Origin: Flavobacteriaceae bacterium UBA1682
Lineage (GTDB): Bacteria; Bacteroidota; Bacteroidia; Flavobacteriales; Flavobacteriaceae
Direction of reading: 5' to 3'
Length of the DNA stretch: 34,623 nucleotides
Assembly (NCBI GenBank): GCA_002320285.1
Contig: DCKE01000028.1
Span: forward strand, 1-34,623
In this document: one piece after another, positions 9,202 to 17,779 of the stretch
Layout of the letters: the number at the start of each line of letters is the position of its first letter
Numbering within the stretch: the first letter of the stretch is position 1
Made by a program: the position numbers and the translations under genes
Notes under the pieces: model-generated
What the model was told of the DNA's origin: nothing
Databases searched by the model: none
What the model saw: the letters and a program-made list of their open reading frames with translations, nothing else

Positions 9202-10956
9202 TTATAGTTCATGGATAAACTCATACAAACTATCGGTGCTGTCAAAGTTGTATTTCTTGCGAATACGGTGGCTGTACACGCGAAGGGCAGATGGATTTAC
9301 ATCCATGATTTGCGCTATTTCAGCATTCTCTAAACCAATTTTTTTAAGGATGAGAAACTTTTTTTCAACCAAAGTAAGATGCGGAAATTTTTTCTTGATT
9401 TTGGACACAAATAAGGGATAGGCTTTCTCAAAGGAGGCTTGTAAAACAGACCAATGTTGCCCTGAGGCATGTTGTTGAAAAAAGGTGTGATTCTCGTTGA
9501 ACAACAAAGAAACATCATTTGGTGTGGCCGAGTCAATTACTTCGGGAAAATCAATTTTTTGCAACTGGCTTTTAATAACGGTCAAACTTCCTCTACTAAT
9601 TAATAAATCATGTAAGGAAATTTTTAATTTTTCATTGGCAATTTGCAGTTCATTTTTAATTTTTAATTTTTCAAACTCCAATTGTATTCGTTTGCGGCGT
9701 TCCGTTTTTCTGACAAAACGAAAAATACCAAAAACGATTAATTTAAGGGCACATCCAATGCTTAAACCCACAATCCATAACATACGTATACGATCGTTAT
9801 TGTTTTTTAACTCGAGGTCTTTCTGTTGCAAAAGATTCATCTTGTCTTGAATATCCAAGTTGAGTATGGCCGAAGTTTTTTTTAGTTCTATGTTTTTCTT
9901 TAAAGAACTAAGCGCGGAATCCGAATAGATATAGGCCAAATCCAATTGATTTCGATTTTTATAAAATTGAGCTAATAAGGGATATATTTCTTGTTTTGCA
10001 TCAAGGTTTAAATCGATGTTTTTTATATTACTGATCAGTTTCATAACGCTATGGTTAAAAGAATCCTGTTGTCCTAACTTTTGATAGATCTTAGATTTGA
10101 TCACTAAAATATCAGTGTTGGGTTTTATAAATTTTTTAGCGTCTATAGTATGATAATCCTTAAAAACATCTAATGCTTGTTGATATTTTTCGTTGAAAAA
10201 ATAAGCTGTCGCCAAATTGGTCATAGCGGTTAGTTTCCAAATCGTATCGTTGCTTTTATTACTTAAATCGAGTAAATTTTTAAAACTCTCTTCTGCTACC
10301 GAAAAGTTTTTATTCGTAGTTTCTATCAGACCTCGAGTATTTAAGATCTTTAGTTTAATTTCGGAATATAAATCTTGCGGCAGCGAATTAGCGAGGTTTA
10401 AAAAGTATAAAGATTTGCTCCCTGACCCCATGTTGTAATGTAATAACGCCATAGTGAAAAGCATCTCTTGTTTTTCCGGTAGTTCATCATCTTCTATCTC
10501 TTTAAGAAAATCGAAGGAATGCGAAATATATTTGAAAGCATTGATGCAATCACCTTTTTCGTAATAGTGAGCAGCTAGAGCGAGGCGAGTTCGCGCTTGT
10601 AACTGACTGTTTTTATCCAAATCGACTAAGGTAATCAAATGAAGCATCTCGGGTATATAATTGGAATATTTAGTATGATCAAGAAAATTTAACTTGATAA
10701 AGATGGCTTCGTTAATAAGACTTCGGTCGTTGGATATAACGCCTAGATCATAAACTTTCTGCATTTCCTTAAAATAGCCTATCGAATCGTTTAATAATTT
10801 GTTATTGGAATAGAAATGTTCTACGAAAAAAGGCTGTTTCTCTAGATAGCTCTTTTTTAATAGCTTTTCGTATTGTGCAAATAGAGGAGGGGAAAACAAC
10901 GAAAAGACACCTACTAATAGTAGTGTTTTAAGCAGGTAGCATGGATGAGTTTTCAT
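9202..10956 (-). CDS. Membrane TPR protein with C-terminal LuxR-type DNA-binding domain
   Basis: The product has 584 residues from ATG at 10956. A longer frame reaches a GTG at 11010, but the ATG places a normal signal peptide (Lys2, hydrophobic core, FAQ cleavage near 28) at the N-terminus, so I prefer it. Order: signal peptide; TPR helices from about 40 to 370; one transmembrane helix at about 390-412 (LWIVGLSIGCALKLIVFGIF); a Lys/Glu-rich coiled coil at about 415-455; a C-terminal helix-turn-helix (LTLVEKKFLILKKIGLEN.EIAQIM.VNPSALRVYSHRIRKKY) at about 525-575. This is the Bacteroidota layout in which a periplasmic TPR sensor signals to a cytoplasmic LuxR-like domain. It converges on the T9SS operon and is divergent from the polysaccharide locus, either of which might be its target. 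The target is not known from sequence. Confidence 0.88.
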   Translation of the reverse strand: MKTHPCYLLKTLLLVGVFSLFSPPLFAQYEKLLKKSYLEKQPFFVEHFYSNNKLLNDSIGYFKEMQKVYDLGVISNDRSLINEAIFIKLNFLDHTKYSNYIPEMLHLITLVDLDKNSQLQARTRLALAAHYYEKGDCINAFKYISHSFDFLKEIEDDELPEKQEMLFTMALLHYNMGSGSKSLYFLNLANSLPQDLYSEIKLKILNTRGLIETTNKNFSVAEESFKNLLDLSNKSNDTIWKLTAMTNLATAYFFNEKYQQALDVFKDYHTIDAKKFIKPNTDILVIKSKIYQKLGQQDSFNHSVMKLISNIKNIDLNLDAKQEIYPLLAQFYKNRNQLDLAYIYSDSALSSLKKNIELKKTSAILNLDIQDKMNLLQQKDLELKNNNDRIRMLWIVGLSIGCALKLIVFGIFRFVRKTERRKRIQLEFEKLKIKNELQIANEKLKISLHDLLISRGSLTVIKSQLQKIDFPEVIDSATPNDVSLLFNENHTFFQQHASGQHWSVLQASFEKAYPLFVSKIKKKFPHLTLVEKKFLILKKIGLENAEIAQIMDVNPSALRVYSHRIRKKYNFDSTDSLYEFIHEL

Positions 10957-11397
10957 ATTGGAAGGTACTTGAATAAACGGAGATGAATAATTCAAAAGTT
11001 TAGATTTCACTAGTAAAATATTTAGGCTCTTAGGGCGCTTGGATTTTGTGGCTGGGACAAATGAATTTAAGGATGAAGCGGTATTTTAAAATTTCTTGTT
11101 TGGTTTGTTTATGATGTTATAAAAATAACAAATATTATGGATAAATTTAAAATTATTGTTATATCTTAAGTACAAAGTGTGATTTAATTGTAATATTTCG
11201 AAGTGCTACTACGGATAAAAGAATATAGCGCTGGAAATAGCGAATCAGTTTTTATATTTGAATCGAAATTTATCGGAGTTTCATCATTTTTTTGGGTTTT
11301 TTGGAGATTAATCGGATTGAAATGATAAAATGGTTTTATATGATAAGTATATTAAAATAAAATAGTACTAATATGTAATAAAAAGAGAGTAAAAAAT
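10957..11397. other. Divergent intergenic region (about 440 bp)
   Basis: AT-rich region between the minus-strand TPR/LuxR gene and the promoter of the polysaccharide locus. I see no exact TAnnTTTG element for the minus-strand gene and no convincing ORF. It presumably holds control sequences for both directions. Confidence 0.5.
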
Positions 11398-11427
11398 TTG
11401 CTCGTTTTGTTAAATCGAGTACTTTTG
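11398..11427 (+). promoter_or_regulatory. Bacteroidota-type promoter of the polysaccharide locus
   Basis: TTG at 11398-11400 and TACTTTTG at 11420-11427 are 19 bases apart, matching the Flavobacterium consensus TTG-N17-23-TAnnTTTG. Transcription would start near 11434, about 27 bases before the ATG of the regulator at 11461. Confidence 0.75.
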
Positions 11428-11443
11428 TTGTACGAAACAACAA
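11425..11443. promoter_or_regulatory. Inverted repeat overlapping the promoter, possible operator
   Basis: TTGTTG (11425-11430) and CAACAA (11438-11443) are perfect inverted arms 7 bases apart. The element overlaps the -7 box and the predicted start site, a good position for repression by the winged-helix protein encoded next. Short A/T-rich arms could be chance. Confidence 0.35.
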
Positions 11444-11460
11444 TTAAAATAAACAACAAA

Positions 11461-11979
11461 ATGTTAGACTCTATTATTACGTCTAAAACGCGACTTCGGT
11501 TGTTGGTGAAATTTTTTATAAACACCAGTAACGAAGCGCATTTAAGGGGCTTAGCGACGGAATTTAACGAATCGACTAATGCTATTCGCAAGGAATTAAA
11601 CAACCTTTCGGATGCGGGGTATCTCGAAAAAGAAAACGTTCAGAATAAGGTGAGATATAAAGCCAATATCCATCATCCTTTATTTGGTTCTTTACAAGAT
11701 ATCGTCCGGAAATATTTGGGTTTGGACACCTTGGTTGCGAATGTGGTGGAGCGTATGGGGGACGTGCAGCAAGTAGTCGTTACGGGGGATTATGCTAATG
11801 GACTGGATTCTGGCACTATTTGTGTCACTATTGTTGGACAGTCACTTGACAGCCAGTATGTGGCTCAGTTAAGTGAGAAAATAGAAGTATTAATCGACCG
11901 TAAAGTAGCTTTGACCCTAACGGCAATGCCACAGACATCGGGGCTTATACTATTGGATAGTATAAGTGAAGTAAAGTAA
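11461..11979 (+). CDS. Winged-helix regulator fused to degenerate nucleotidyltransferase-like domain
   Basis: The product has 172 residues from ATG 11461; a longer frame begins with TTG inside the promoter and is unlikely. Residues 5-72 form an ArsR-like winged helix (LRLLVKFF, HLRGLATEF recognition region, LSDAGYLEKE wing). Residues about 100-165 look like the core of a minimal nucleotidyltransferase fold (VVVTGDYANGLDSGTICVTI), but the catalytic GS and DxD of active enzymes read Gly-Asp and Ser-Gly-Thr. It is the first gene of the polysaccharide locus, 6 bp before the dehydrogenase, and such regulators commonly open flavobacterial polysaccharide clusters. I infer a local transcriptional regulator, perhaps sensing a nucleotide or nucleotide sugar. 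The second-domain assignment is tentative. Confidence 0.75.
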   Translation: MLDSIITSKTRLRLLVKFFINTSNEAHLRGLATEFNESTNAIRKELNNLSDAGYLEKENVQNKVRYKANIHHPLFGSLQDIVRKYLGLDTLVANVVERMGDVQQVVVTGDYANGLDSGTICVTIVGQSLDSQYVAQLSEKIEVLIDRKVALTLTAMPQTSGLILLDSISEVK

Positions 11980-11985
11980 CAACAC

Positions 11986-13260
11986 ATGGAGCATGCACAG
12001 ATTAAAATAGGAATATTGGGATTGGGATACGTAGGTTTGCCTTTGGCATTAACGTTTTCCGAATTTTTTAAAGTAGTGGGTTATGACATCGATGCAGATC
12101 GTGTTGTACAGCTCAAAGAGGGGAAGGATAGAACGCGGGAAGTAGATGAAACCGTTTTGGCAACAGCCCAGAATGCTTCGTTGACCATAACCGATCAGTT
12201 GGAAGATTTGAGAAGTTGTAATTATTATATCGTTACGGTACCTACGCCGATCAACAAGTTTAAAGCACCGGATTTGAGTTATCTGTTGGGAGCTTGTGAA
12301 CAGTTGGGCGGGGTATTGTCTGCTGGTGATACCGTTATTTTCGAATCAACGGTATATCCTGGATGTACAGAAGAAGAATGTGTTCCCATTTTGCAAAACA
12401 CCTCAGGATTAAGATATAACGAGGATTTTTTCGTGGGATATTCACCCGAGCGAATCAATCCTGGAGATAAAAAACGGACGTTACAAACCATTGTAAAAGT
12501 TACTTCGGGCTCTACGCCAGAGGTCGCGCAAAAGGTAGATGATTTGTATAAAACCATTATCACGGCGGGTACGCATTTAGCACCTTCAATAAAAGTTGCT
12601 GAAGCGGCAAAGGCCATTGAAAATGCGCAACGCGATGTTAATATCTCCTTTGTCAATGAATTGGCGTTGATCTTTGATCGTATGGAGATTGATACGCAAG
12701 ATGTGTTGGCGGCTGCAGGGACCAAGTTTAATTTCTTGCCCTTTCAACCGGGCTTGGTGGGAGGTCACTGTATATCAGTAGATCCCTATTATTTGGCGCA
12801 TAAGGCTTCTGAATTGGGATACCATCCCGAAGTGATTTTATCCGGACGACGGGTCAATGATAGAATGGGTGATTTTATTGCTGAGAAGGTGGTAAAGTTA
12901 CTGATACAACGCGATTTTAAAATAAAAGGAGCTAAAGTTCTGATTATGGGAATTACGTTTAAGGAAAATTGTCCGGACATCAGAAATACTCGAGTAGTAG
13001 ATATTATCCACGCATTGAGTGATTATGGGGCAGAGGTAAGTATTTACGATCCATGGGCAAGTCCAAAAAAAGTTTGGTCGGAATACCGACTAAACCTATT
13101 GACTGACGAACCCCAGGTTGAACAGTATGAAGCCGCTGTTTTAGCAGTAGCGCATCAATCGTTTTATACAGCACCGGTTAAAAGCTGGTGTGTAACCAAT
13201 GGAGTTGTATTTGATGCCAAAGCCATATTAAACCGCGATGATGTCGCGGCTCGATTATAA
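11986..13260 (+). CDS. Nucleotide sugar dehydrogenase (TviB/WbpO-type, UDP-HexNAc to UDP-HexNAc uronic acid)
   Basis: The product has 424 residues. The N-terminal NAD domain has GILGLGYVGLP at 9-19. The conserved FFVGYSPERINPGD segment lies near 147-160, the AEAAKAIENAQRD helix near 206-218 and the catalytic cysteine in GGHCISVDPYYL at Cys262. The third domain carries GITFKENCPDIRNT. This is the UDP-glucose/GDP-mannose dehydrogenase superfamily, and the ERINPGD and ENAQRDVNI motifs resemble the VipA/TviB/WbpO branch that oxidises UDP-N-acetylhexosamines at C6 using two NAD+. It probably supplies a HexNAc uronic acid to the surface polysaccharide. Whether the substrate is UDP-GlcNAc or UDP-GalNAc cannot be read from sequence. 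Confidence 0.9.
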   Translation: MEHAQIKIGILGLGYVGLPLALTFSEFFKVVGYDIDADRVVQLKEGKDRTREVDETVLATAQNASLTITDQLEDLRSCNYYIVTVPTPINKFKAPDLSYLLGACEQLGGVLSAGDTVIFESTVYPGCTEEECVPILQNTSGLRYNEDFFVGYSPERINPGDKKRTLQTIVKVTSGSTPEVAQKVDDLYKTIITAGTHLAPSIKVAEAAKAIENAQRDVNISFVNELALIFDRMEIDTQDVLAAAGTKFNFLPFQPGLVGGHCISVDPYYLAHKASELGYHPEVILSGRRVNDRMGDFIAEKVVKLLIQRDFKIKGAKVLIMGITFKENCPDIRNTRVVDIIHALSDYGAEVSIYDPWASPKKVWSEYRLNLLTDEPQVEQYEAAVLAVAHQSFYTAPVKSWCVTNGVVFDAKAILNRDDVAARL

Positions 13261-13290
13261 AAATTGTAAAGAAAAGAATATTAGTAAGTT

Positions 13291-13725
13291 ATGAAAGTAG
13301 GAATCACCTTTAGTGCCTTTGATTTATTGCACGCAGGGCATATTAAAATGCTCGAAGAGGCCAAGCGCCAGTGCGATTATTTAATTGTTGGACTTCAAAC
13401 AGATCCAACCTTAGACCGTCCGGAAAAAAATCATCCCACTCAAACGGTAGTGGAACGATATATTCAACTTAAGGGTTGTCGTTTTGTAGACGAAATTGTT
13501 CCCTATGCTACCGAACAAGATTTGGAGGATGTATTGCGCTCTTTTAAAATCGATGTGCGTATTATCGGTGACGAATATCAAGATAAGAATTTTACGGGAA
13601 GAGCTTATTGTGAGGAAAAGGGCATTGAGTTGTATTACAACCGCAGAGATCACCGTTTTTCGAGCAGCTCTTTAAGACGTGAAGTAGCAGATAAAGAAAA
13701 TAGTAAAATCATCAAAATAGGTTAG
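13291..13725 (+). CDS. TagD-like cytidylyltransferase/adenylyltransferase
   Basis: The product has 144 residues. The nucleotidyltransferase signature HxGH is at His14-Ala-Gly-His17 after GITFSAFDLL, and the family's basic C-terminal motif appears as RFSSSSLR at 122-129, where glycerol-3-phosphate cytidylyltransferase usually has a RTxGISTT-like stretch. Length fits the TagD/GCT family (about 130). It probably activates a small phosphorylated alcohol (glycerol phosphate or similar) as a CDP derivative for addition to the polysaccharide. Placed between the dehydrogenase and rfbB, all on one transcript. The exact substrate is open; the deviation in the second motif argues for a substrate other than glycerol 3-phosphate or just a diverged subgroup. 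Confidence 0.82.
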   Translation: MKVGITFSAFDLLHAGHIKMLEEAKRQCDYLIVGLQTDPTLDRPEKNHPTQTVVERYIQLKGCRFVDEIVPYATEQDLEDVLRSFKIDVRIIGDEYQDKNFTGRAYCEEKGIELYYNRRDHRFSSSSLRREVADKENSKIIKIG

Positions 13726-13735
13726 TTACTAAAGT

Positions 13736-14794
13736 ATGAAAAAAATATTGATTACAGGTGGTGCGGGTTTTATCGGTTCTCATGTTGTACGACAGTTTGT
13801 GTTGCATTTTCCTGAATATCATATTTATAATTTAGATGCCTTGACATACGCTGGTAATTTGGCCAATCTGGTCGATATCGCTGATTTACCCAATTACCAT
13901 TTTATCAAAGGCGATATTACAGACGAAGGTTTTATCAATACTTTGTTCGACGAATATCGTTTTGAAGCGGTGATACATTTAGCCGCTGAATCCCATGTCG
14001 ATCGTTCGATTACCGATCCGTTTTCGTTTGTGAAAACCAATGTTTTGGGTACTGTGATCTTATTGCAGGCCTTTAAAAATCTTTGGATAAACGATTGGGA
14101 CGATAAACGTTTTTATCATGTGAGTACCGATGAGGTTTATGGTACTTTGGGAGAAACTGGGCTTTTTACAGAAAAAACGCCCTATTCGCCCAATTCCCCT
14201 TATTCCGCTTCCAAAGCCAGCTCGGATCATTTCGTTCGCGCTTATGGAGAAACCCATGGTATGCCGTATGTAATTAGTAATTGTTCAAACAATTATGGGC
14301 CGAACCATTTTCCTGAAAAATTAATACCGCTTTGTATTCACAATATCTTAAATGATAAACCGCTGCCTATATATGGCAACGGCAAGTTTACGCGCGATTG
14401 GCTGTATGTTGTAGATCACGCTAAGGCTATTGATTTGGTATTCCACAAAGGAAAAAATCGCGAAACCTATAATATTGGCGGATTTAATGAATGGACCAAT
14501 ATTGATTTGATTAAACTCTTATGTCAGTTGATGGACGAAAAGTTAAACAAGGCGGTGGGGACTTCAGAAGCGCTGATCACTTATGTTGCAGACAGACCCG
14601 GACATGATTTGCGATATGCTATTGATGCGCGTAAAATCAATGCCGAGTTAGGTTGGAAACCCTCCGTAACTTTTGAACAAGGTTTGGCTAAAACCATTGA
14701 CTGGTTTATAGATAATCAAGTGTGGTTAGACAACGTAACTAGTGGTGCTTACCAAAACTATTACGATGAGCAATATAATTTGATTAAAAGATGA
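13736..14794 (+). CDS. rfbB: dTDP-glucose 4,6-dehydratase
   Basis: The product has 352 residues, normal for RmlB/RfbB. Seen: NAD-binding GGAGFIGSH at 7-15, the DALTYAGNL motif, HLAAESHVDRS, the active-site STDEVYG segment and YSASK with Tyr156 and Lys160. The enzyme turns dTDP-glucose into dTDP-4-keto-6-deoxyglucose. Its stop overlaps the rfbA start by 4 bases (ATGA at 14791), the usual translational coupling. rfbC and rfbD, needed for rhamnose, are not in the window, so the product may feed another amino or deoxy sugar, or those genes lie elsewhere. Confidence 0.95.
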   Translation: MKKILITGGAGFIGSHVVRQFVLHFPEYHIYNLDALTYAGNLANLVDIADLPNYHFIKGDITDEGFINTLFDEYRFEAVIHLAAESHVDRSITDPFSFVKTNVLGTVILLQAFKNLWINDWDDKRFYHVSTDEVYGTLGETGLFTEKTPYSPNSPYSASKASSDHFVRAYGETHGMPYVISNCSNNYGPNHFPEKLIPLCIHNILNDKPLPIYGNGKFTRDWLYVVDHAKAIDLVFHKGKNRETYNIGGFNEWTNIDLIKLLCQLMDEKLNKAVGTSEALITYVADRPGHDLRYAIDARKINAELGWKPSVTFEQGLAKTIDWFIDNQVWLDNVTSGAYQNYYDEQYNLIKR

Positions 14795-15660
14795 AAGGAA
14801 TCATATTAGCAGGAGGTTCAGGCACTCGATTACATCCATTAACAATTGCTGTATCGAAACAATTATTACCCGTATATGATAAACCGATGATTTATTATCC
14901 ATTATCGGTATTGATGTTAGCGGGAATAAAAGAAATATTAATTATTTCTACGCCTCGTGATTTGCCCAATTTCAAAAGCTTATTTGGAAATGGAAGTCAA
15001 CTGGGGATTGAAATAAGTTACGCTGAACAAGCAAATCCCGATGGTCTTGCACAGGCCTTTATCATTGGAGAGGAATTTATTGGAACTGATGATGTCTGTA
15101 TGATTTTAGGAGATAATATTTTTTATGGTGCCGGTTTGCAAAAAATGCTAACTCAAGCTATTTCGGATGTACAAGGACAAAATCTCGCTACGGTTTTTGG
15201 GTATTATGTCCAAGATCCAGAACGTTATGGCGTCGTTGAATTTGATCAAAATCATAGAGCAGTCGGTATTGAAGAAAAGCCTAGAGACCCCAAAAGTCAC
15301 TATGCTGTGGTCGGCTTGTATTTTTATCCTAATTCTGTGATTGAGATAGCTAAAAGTATCAAACCGTCGCAACGTGGCGAGCTGGAGATTACAGCCGTTA
15401 ATCAAAACTACCTTCAACGCAATCAATTAAAGGTTCAGATCATGAGCCGAGGTTTCGTTTGGTTGGATACGGGTACGCATGAATCGTTGAATGAGGCTAC
15501 CGAATTTGTAAAGGTAATCGAAAAAAGAACCGGTTTAAAAATAGCTTGTTTAGAGGAAATCGCTCTTAATATGAGTTATATAACCGCAAAACAGTTTGCC
15601 GAAAGTGTAGGAAGATCCTATAAAAGTATATACGGAGATTATTTAAAAAATATAAAATAG
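14791..15660 (+). CDS. rfbA: Glucose-1-phosphate thymidylyltransferase
   Basis: The product has 289 residues, the standard length. The nucleotide-binding motif LAGGSGTRLHPLT is at 6-18, followed by the sugar-phosphate motif KQLLPVYDKPMIYYPLS and the metal-binding ILGDNIF segment near 107-113. It couples glucose 1-phosphate to dTTP, giving dTDP-glucose for RfbB. Start overlaps the rfbB stop; the next gene begins immediately after its stop (15661). The family assignment is not in doubt. Confidence 0.96.
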   Translation: MKGIILAGGSGTRLHPLTIAVSKQLLPVYDKPMIYYPLSVLMLAGIKEILIISTPRDLPNFKSLFGNGSQLGIEISYAEQANPDGLAQAFIIGEEFIGTDDVCMILGDNIFYGAGLQKMLTQAISDVQGQNLATVFGYYVQDPERYGVVEFDQNHRAVGIEEKPRDPKSHYAVVGLYFYPNSVIEIAKSIKPSQRGELEITAVNQNYLQRNQLKVQIMSRGFVWLDTGTHESLNEATEFVKVIEKRTGLKIACLEEIALNMSYITAKQFAESVGRSYKSIYGDYLKNIK

Positions 15661-16686
15661 ATGTTTAAGGATAAAATATTATTGATTACTGGAGGTACAG
15701 GATCTTTCGGTAATGCTATGTTAAAAGGTTTTCTAAATTCTGATTTAAAGGAAATTCGCATTTTCAGTAGAGATGAAAAAAAACAAGAGGACATGCGTAT
15801 CGAATACAAAAATGACAAATTAAATTTTGTGATAGGTGATATTCGCGATTTTAACAGCATCAATGCAGCGATGAACGGAGTTCATTTTGTTTTTCATGCA
15901 GCAGCCTTAAAGCAGGTTCCTTCCTGTGAGTTTTACCCGTTACAAGCGGTGCAAACCAATATATTAGGAGCAGAAAATGTGCTGGAGGCCGCAGCGAAAA
16001 ATAATGTGGAAAGAGTGGTTGTTCTCAGTACGGATAAAGCGGTTTATCCGATAAATGCAATGGGTATTTCCAAAGCAATGATGGAGAAAATAGCGGTTTC
16101 AAAGGCTAGAGATTCGAGAGTTAAAGATATTGACGCCGTTTACACAGCTACACGTTATGGTAACGTAATGTGTTCCCGAGGATCAATTATCCCTTTGTTT
16201 ATCAAACAAATTAAAGAGGGTAAACCATTAACTATAACCAATCCTAATATGACGCGTTTTATGATGTCATTACAGGATTCTGTAGAATTGGTTATGTTCG
16301 CTTTCACTAACGGAAATCCAGGAGATATATTTGTTCAAAAATCGCCGGGAGCTACGATTGAAGTATTGGCAAAAGCACTAAAAGAGTTGTTTAATGCCGA
16401 CAATGAAATAACTATAATCGGAGAGAGACATGCTGAAAAGATGTATGAAACCCTTTGTTCTAAGGAAGAAATGTCCAAAGCGGAAGATTTGGGACGTTTC
16501 TATAGAGTGCCAGCGGATTTTAGAGATTTAAATTATACCAAATACGTTCAACAAGACGGCCCTGCACTTTTAGATACAGAGTACAATTCAGATAATACAG
16601 AACGATTGAGTGTTGAAGAACTCAAAGAATTATTACTGACTTTAGATTACGTTAAAGAAGAATTATCATCATATAAAAATAATTAA
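15661..16686 (+). CDS. CapE/FnlA-type UDP-GlcNAc 4,6-dehydratase (C5-inverting)
   Basis: The product has 341 residues. NAD motif GGTGSFG at 11-17; IFSRDEKKQEDMR; HAAALKQVPSCEF; and STDKAVYPINAMGISK, in which Met134 takes the place of the usual catalytic Tyr with Lys138 kept. The MxxxK feature and the KQVPSCEF segment are those of CapE/FnlA/WbjB rather than PseB. These enzymes make UDP-2-acetamido-2,6-dideoxy-L-hexos-4-ulose, normally the first step to UDP-L-FucNAc with FnlB and FnlC. Those partners are missing here; instead two DegT-type genes follow at 5-bp and overlapping spacing, suggesting that the keto sugar is aminated. Confidence 0.9.
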   Translation: MFKDKILLITGGTGSFGNAMLKGFLNSDLKEIRIFSRDEKKQEDMRIEYKNDKLNFVIGDIRDFNSINAAMNGVHFVFHAAALKQVPSCEFYPLQAVQTNILGAENVLEAAAKNNVERVVVLSTDKAVYPINAMGISKAMMEKIAVSKARDSRVKDIDAVYTATRYGNVMCSRGSIIPLFIKQIKEGKPLTITNPNMTRFMMSLQDSVELVMFAFTNGNPGDIFVQKSPGATIEVLAKALKELFNADNEITIIGERHAEKMYETLCSKEEMSKAEDLGRFYRVPADFRDLNYTKYVQQDGPALLDTEYNSDNTERLSVEELKELLLTLDYVKEELSSYKNN

Positions 16687-16690
16687 GGAT

Positions 16691-17779
16691 ATGTTACCAT
16701 TAATTAAAACTTGTATTCCTCCCCGTGAAGAACTGATGCCGAGATTAGAAGAAATTTTATACAGTGGGTATGTAGCTCAAGGAGAAGCCGTCGAAGAATT
16801 TGAAAGAAAATTTGAAGCTTATATCGGCAGCGGACATACGTTGTCTTTAAATTCTGGAACTGCAGCACTACACATCGCTTTGATCTTAGCCGGTGTTAAG
16901 CAAGGTGATGAAGTGATCAGTACTGCCTTAACAGCTGAACCAACTAATGTGGCGATTAAAATGGTTGGGGCAAAAGTTCGTTGGGCTGATGTTGATATTC
17001 AAACAGGAAATATCTCTGCGAAAGCGATTGAAAACGCGATTAATGAGAAAACCAAGGCGATTATAGTTGTTGATTATGCTGGAATTCCGGTAGATGTCAA
17101 AGCTATAAAAGCAATATCCGAAAAGTATAATATTCCCGTAATTGAGGATGCAGCTCATGCATTGGGTGCTAAATTTATGGGAAAAAGAACAGGAAACCAT
17201 TTTCCATTTACGGTATATTCTTTTCAAGCGATCAAACATTTGACAACTATCGATGGTGGTGCCTTACAAATTCAAGATGCTGCATTGTATGAAAAAGGTA
17301 AGGTGATCAGATGGTTTGGATTGGATAAGAAGTTAACCCGATTGGAAAATGATATTACTATACAGGGATATAAGTATCACATGAACAATGTTAATGCAAC
17401 AGTGGGATTAGTGCAGTTACAAAATATCGAAGCACTGGTACAAAAATACATTGATAACGGAATTTATTTAGATCAACAGTTAGAAGGGATTAAAGGAGTA
17501 GAATTGCTGGAGTATTATGCAGATTCAGAGCCTTCTTATTGGCTTTATACTCTAAAAGTAGATAATCGAGAAGCTTTTATCAAGATGATGGCTGACAACG
17601 GTATCATGGCTTCAGAATTACATAAACGAAACGATCTACATACTTATCTAAATGATTATCCTGCGGAACTACCTAATCTTGATCATTTTTACAGTAAAAT
17701 GGTACACATTCCATGTGGATGGTGGGTAACTAGAGCTGATTGTGATAAAATGATAGAACTCATCAAAAAAGGCTGGTAA
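16691..17779 (+). CDS. DegT/DnrJ/EryC1-type PLP sugar aminotransferase, apparently active
   Basis: The product has 362 residues. Phosphate-cup motif NSGTAAL at 54-60, pyridine-binding Asp153 in IEDAAHALG, and the PLP lysine Lys182 in YSFQAIKHLTTIDGG are all present. The family adds an amino group to keto sugar nucleotides, usually from glutamate. Being placed right after a 4,6-dehydratase, it probably aminates that enzyme's 4-keto product or the dTDP-4-keto sugar from RfbB. The last residue is followed by a stop that overlaps the ATG of the next DegT gene (17779), so the two are co-translated. The exact sugar and position aminated are not determined by sequence. Confidence 0.9.
   Translation: MLPLIKTCIPPREELMPRLEEILYSGYVAQGEAVEEFERKFEAYIGSGHTLSLNSGTAALHIALILAGVKQGDEVISTALTAEPTNVAIKMVGAKVRWADVDIQTGNISAKAIENAINEKTKAIIVVDYAGIPVDVKAIKAISEKYNIPVIEDAAHALGAKFMGKRTGNHFPFTVYSFQAIKHLTTIDGGALQIQDAALYEKGKVIRWFGLDKKLTRLENDITIQGYKYHMNNVNATVGLVQLQNIEALVQKYIDNGIYLDQQLEGIKGVELLEYYADSEPSYWLYTLKVDNREAFIKMMADNGIMASELHKRNDLHTYLNDYPAELPNLDHFYSKMVHIPCGWWVTRADCDKMIELIKKGW

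Noticed and set aside
11010..11010. GTG start giving a 602-residue TPR/LuxR protein
   Set aside because: It would put 18 residues before a normal signal peptide; the ATG at 10956 is a better start.
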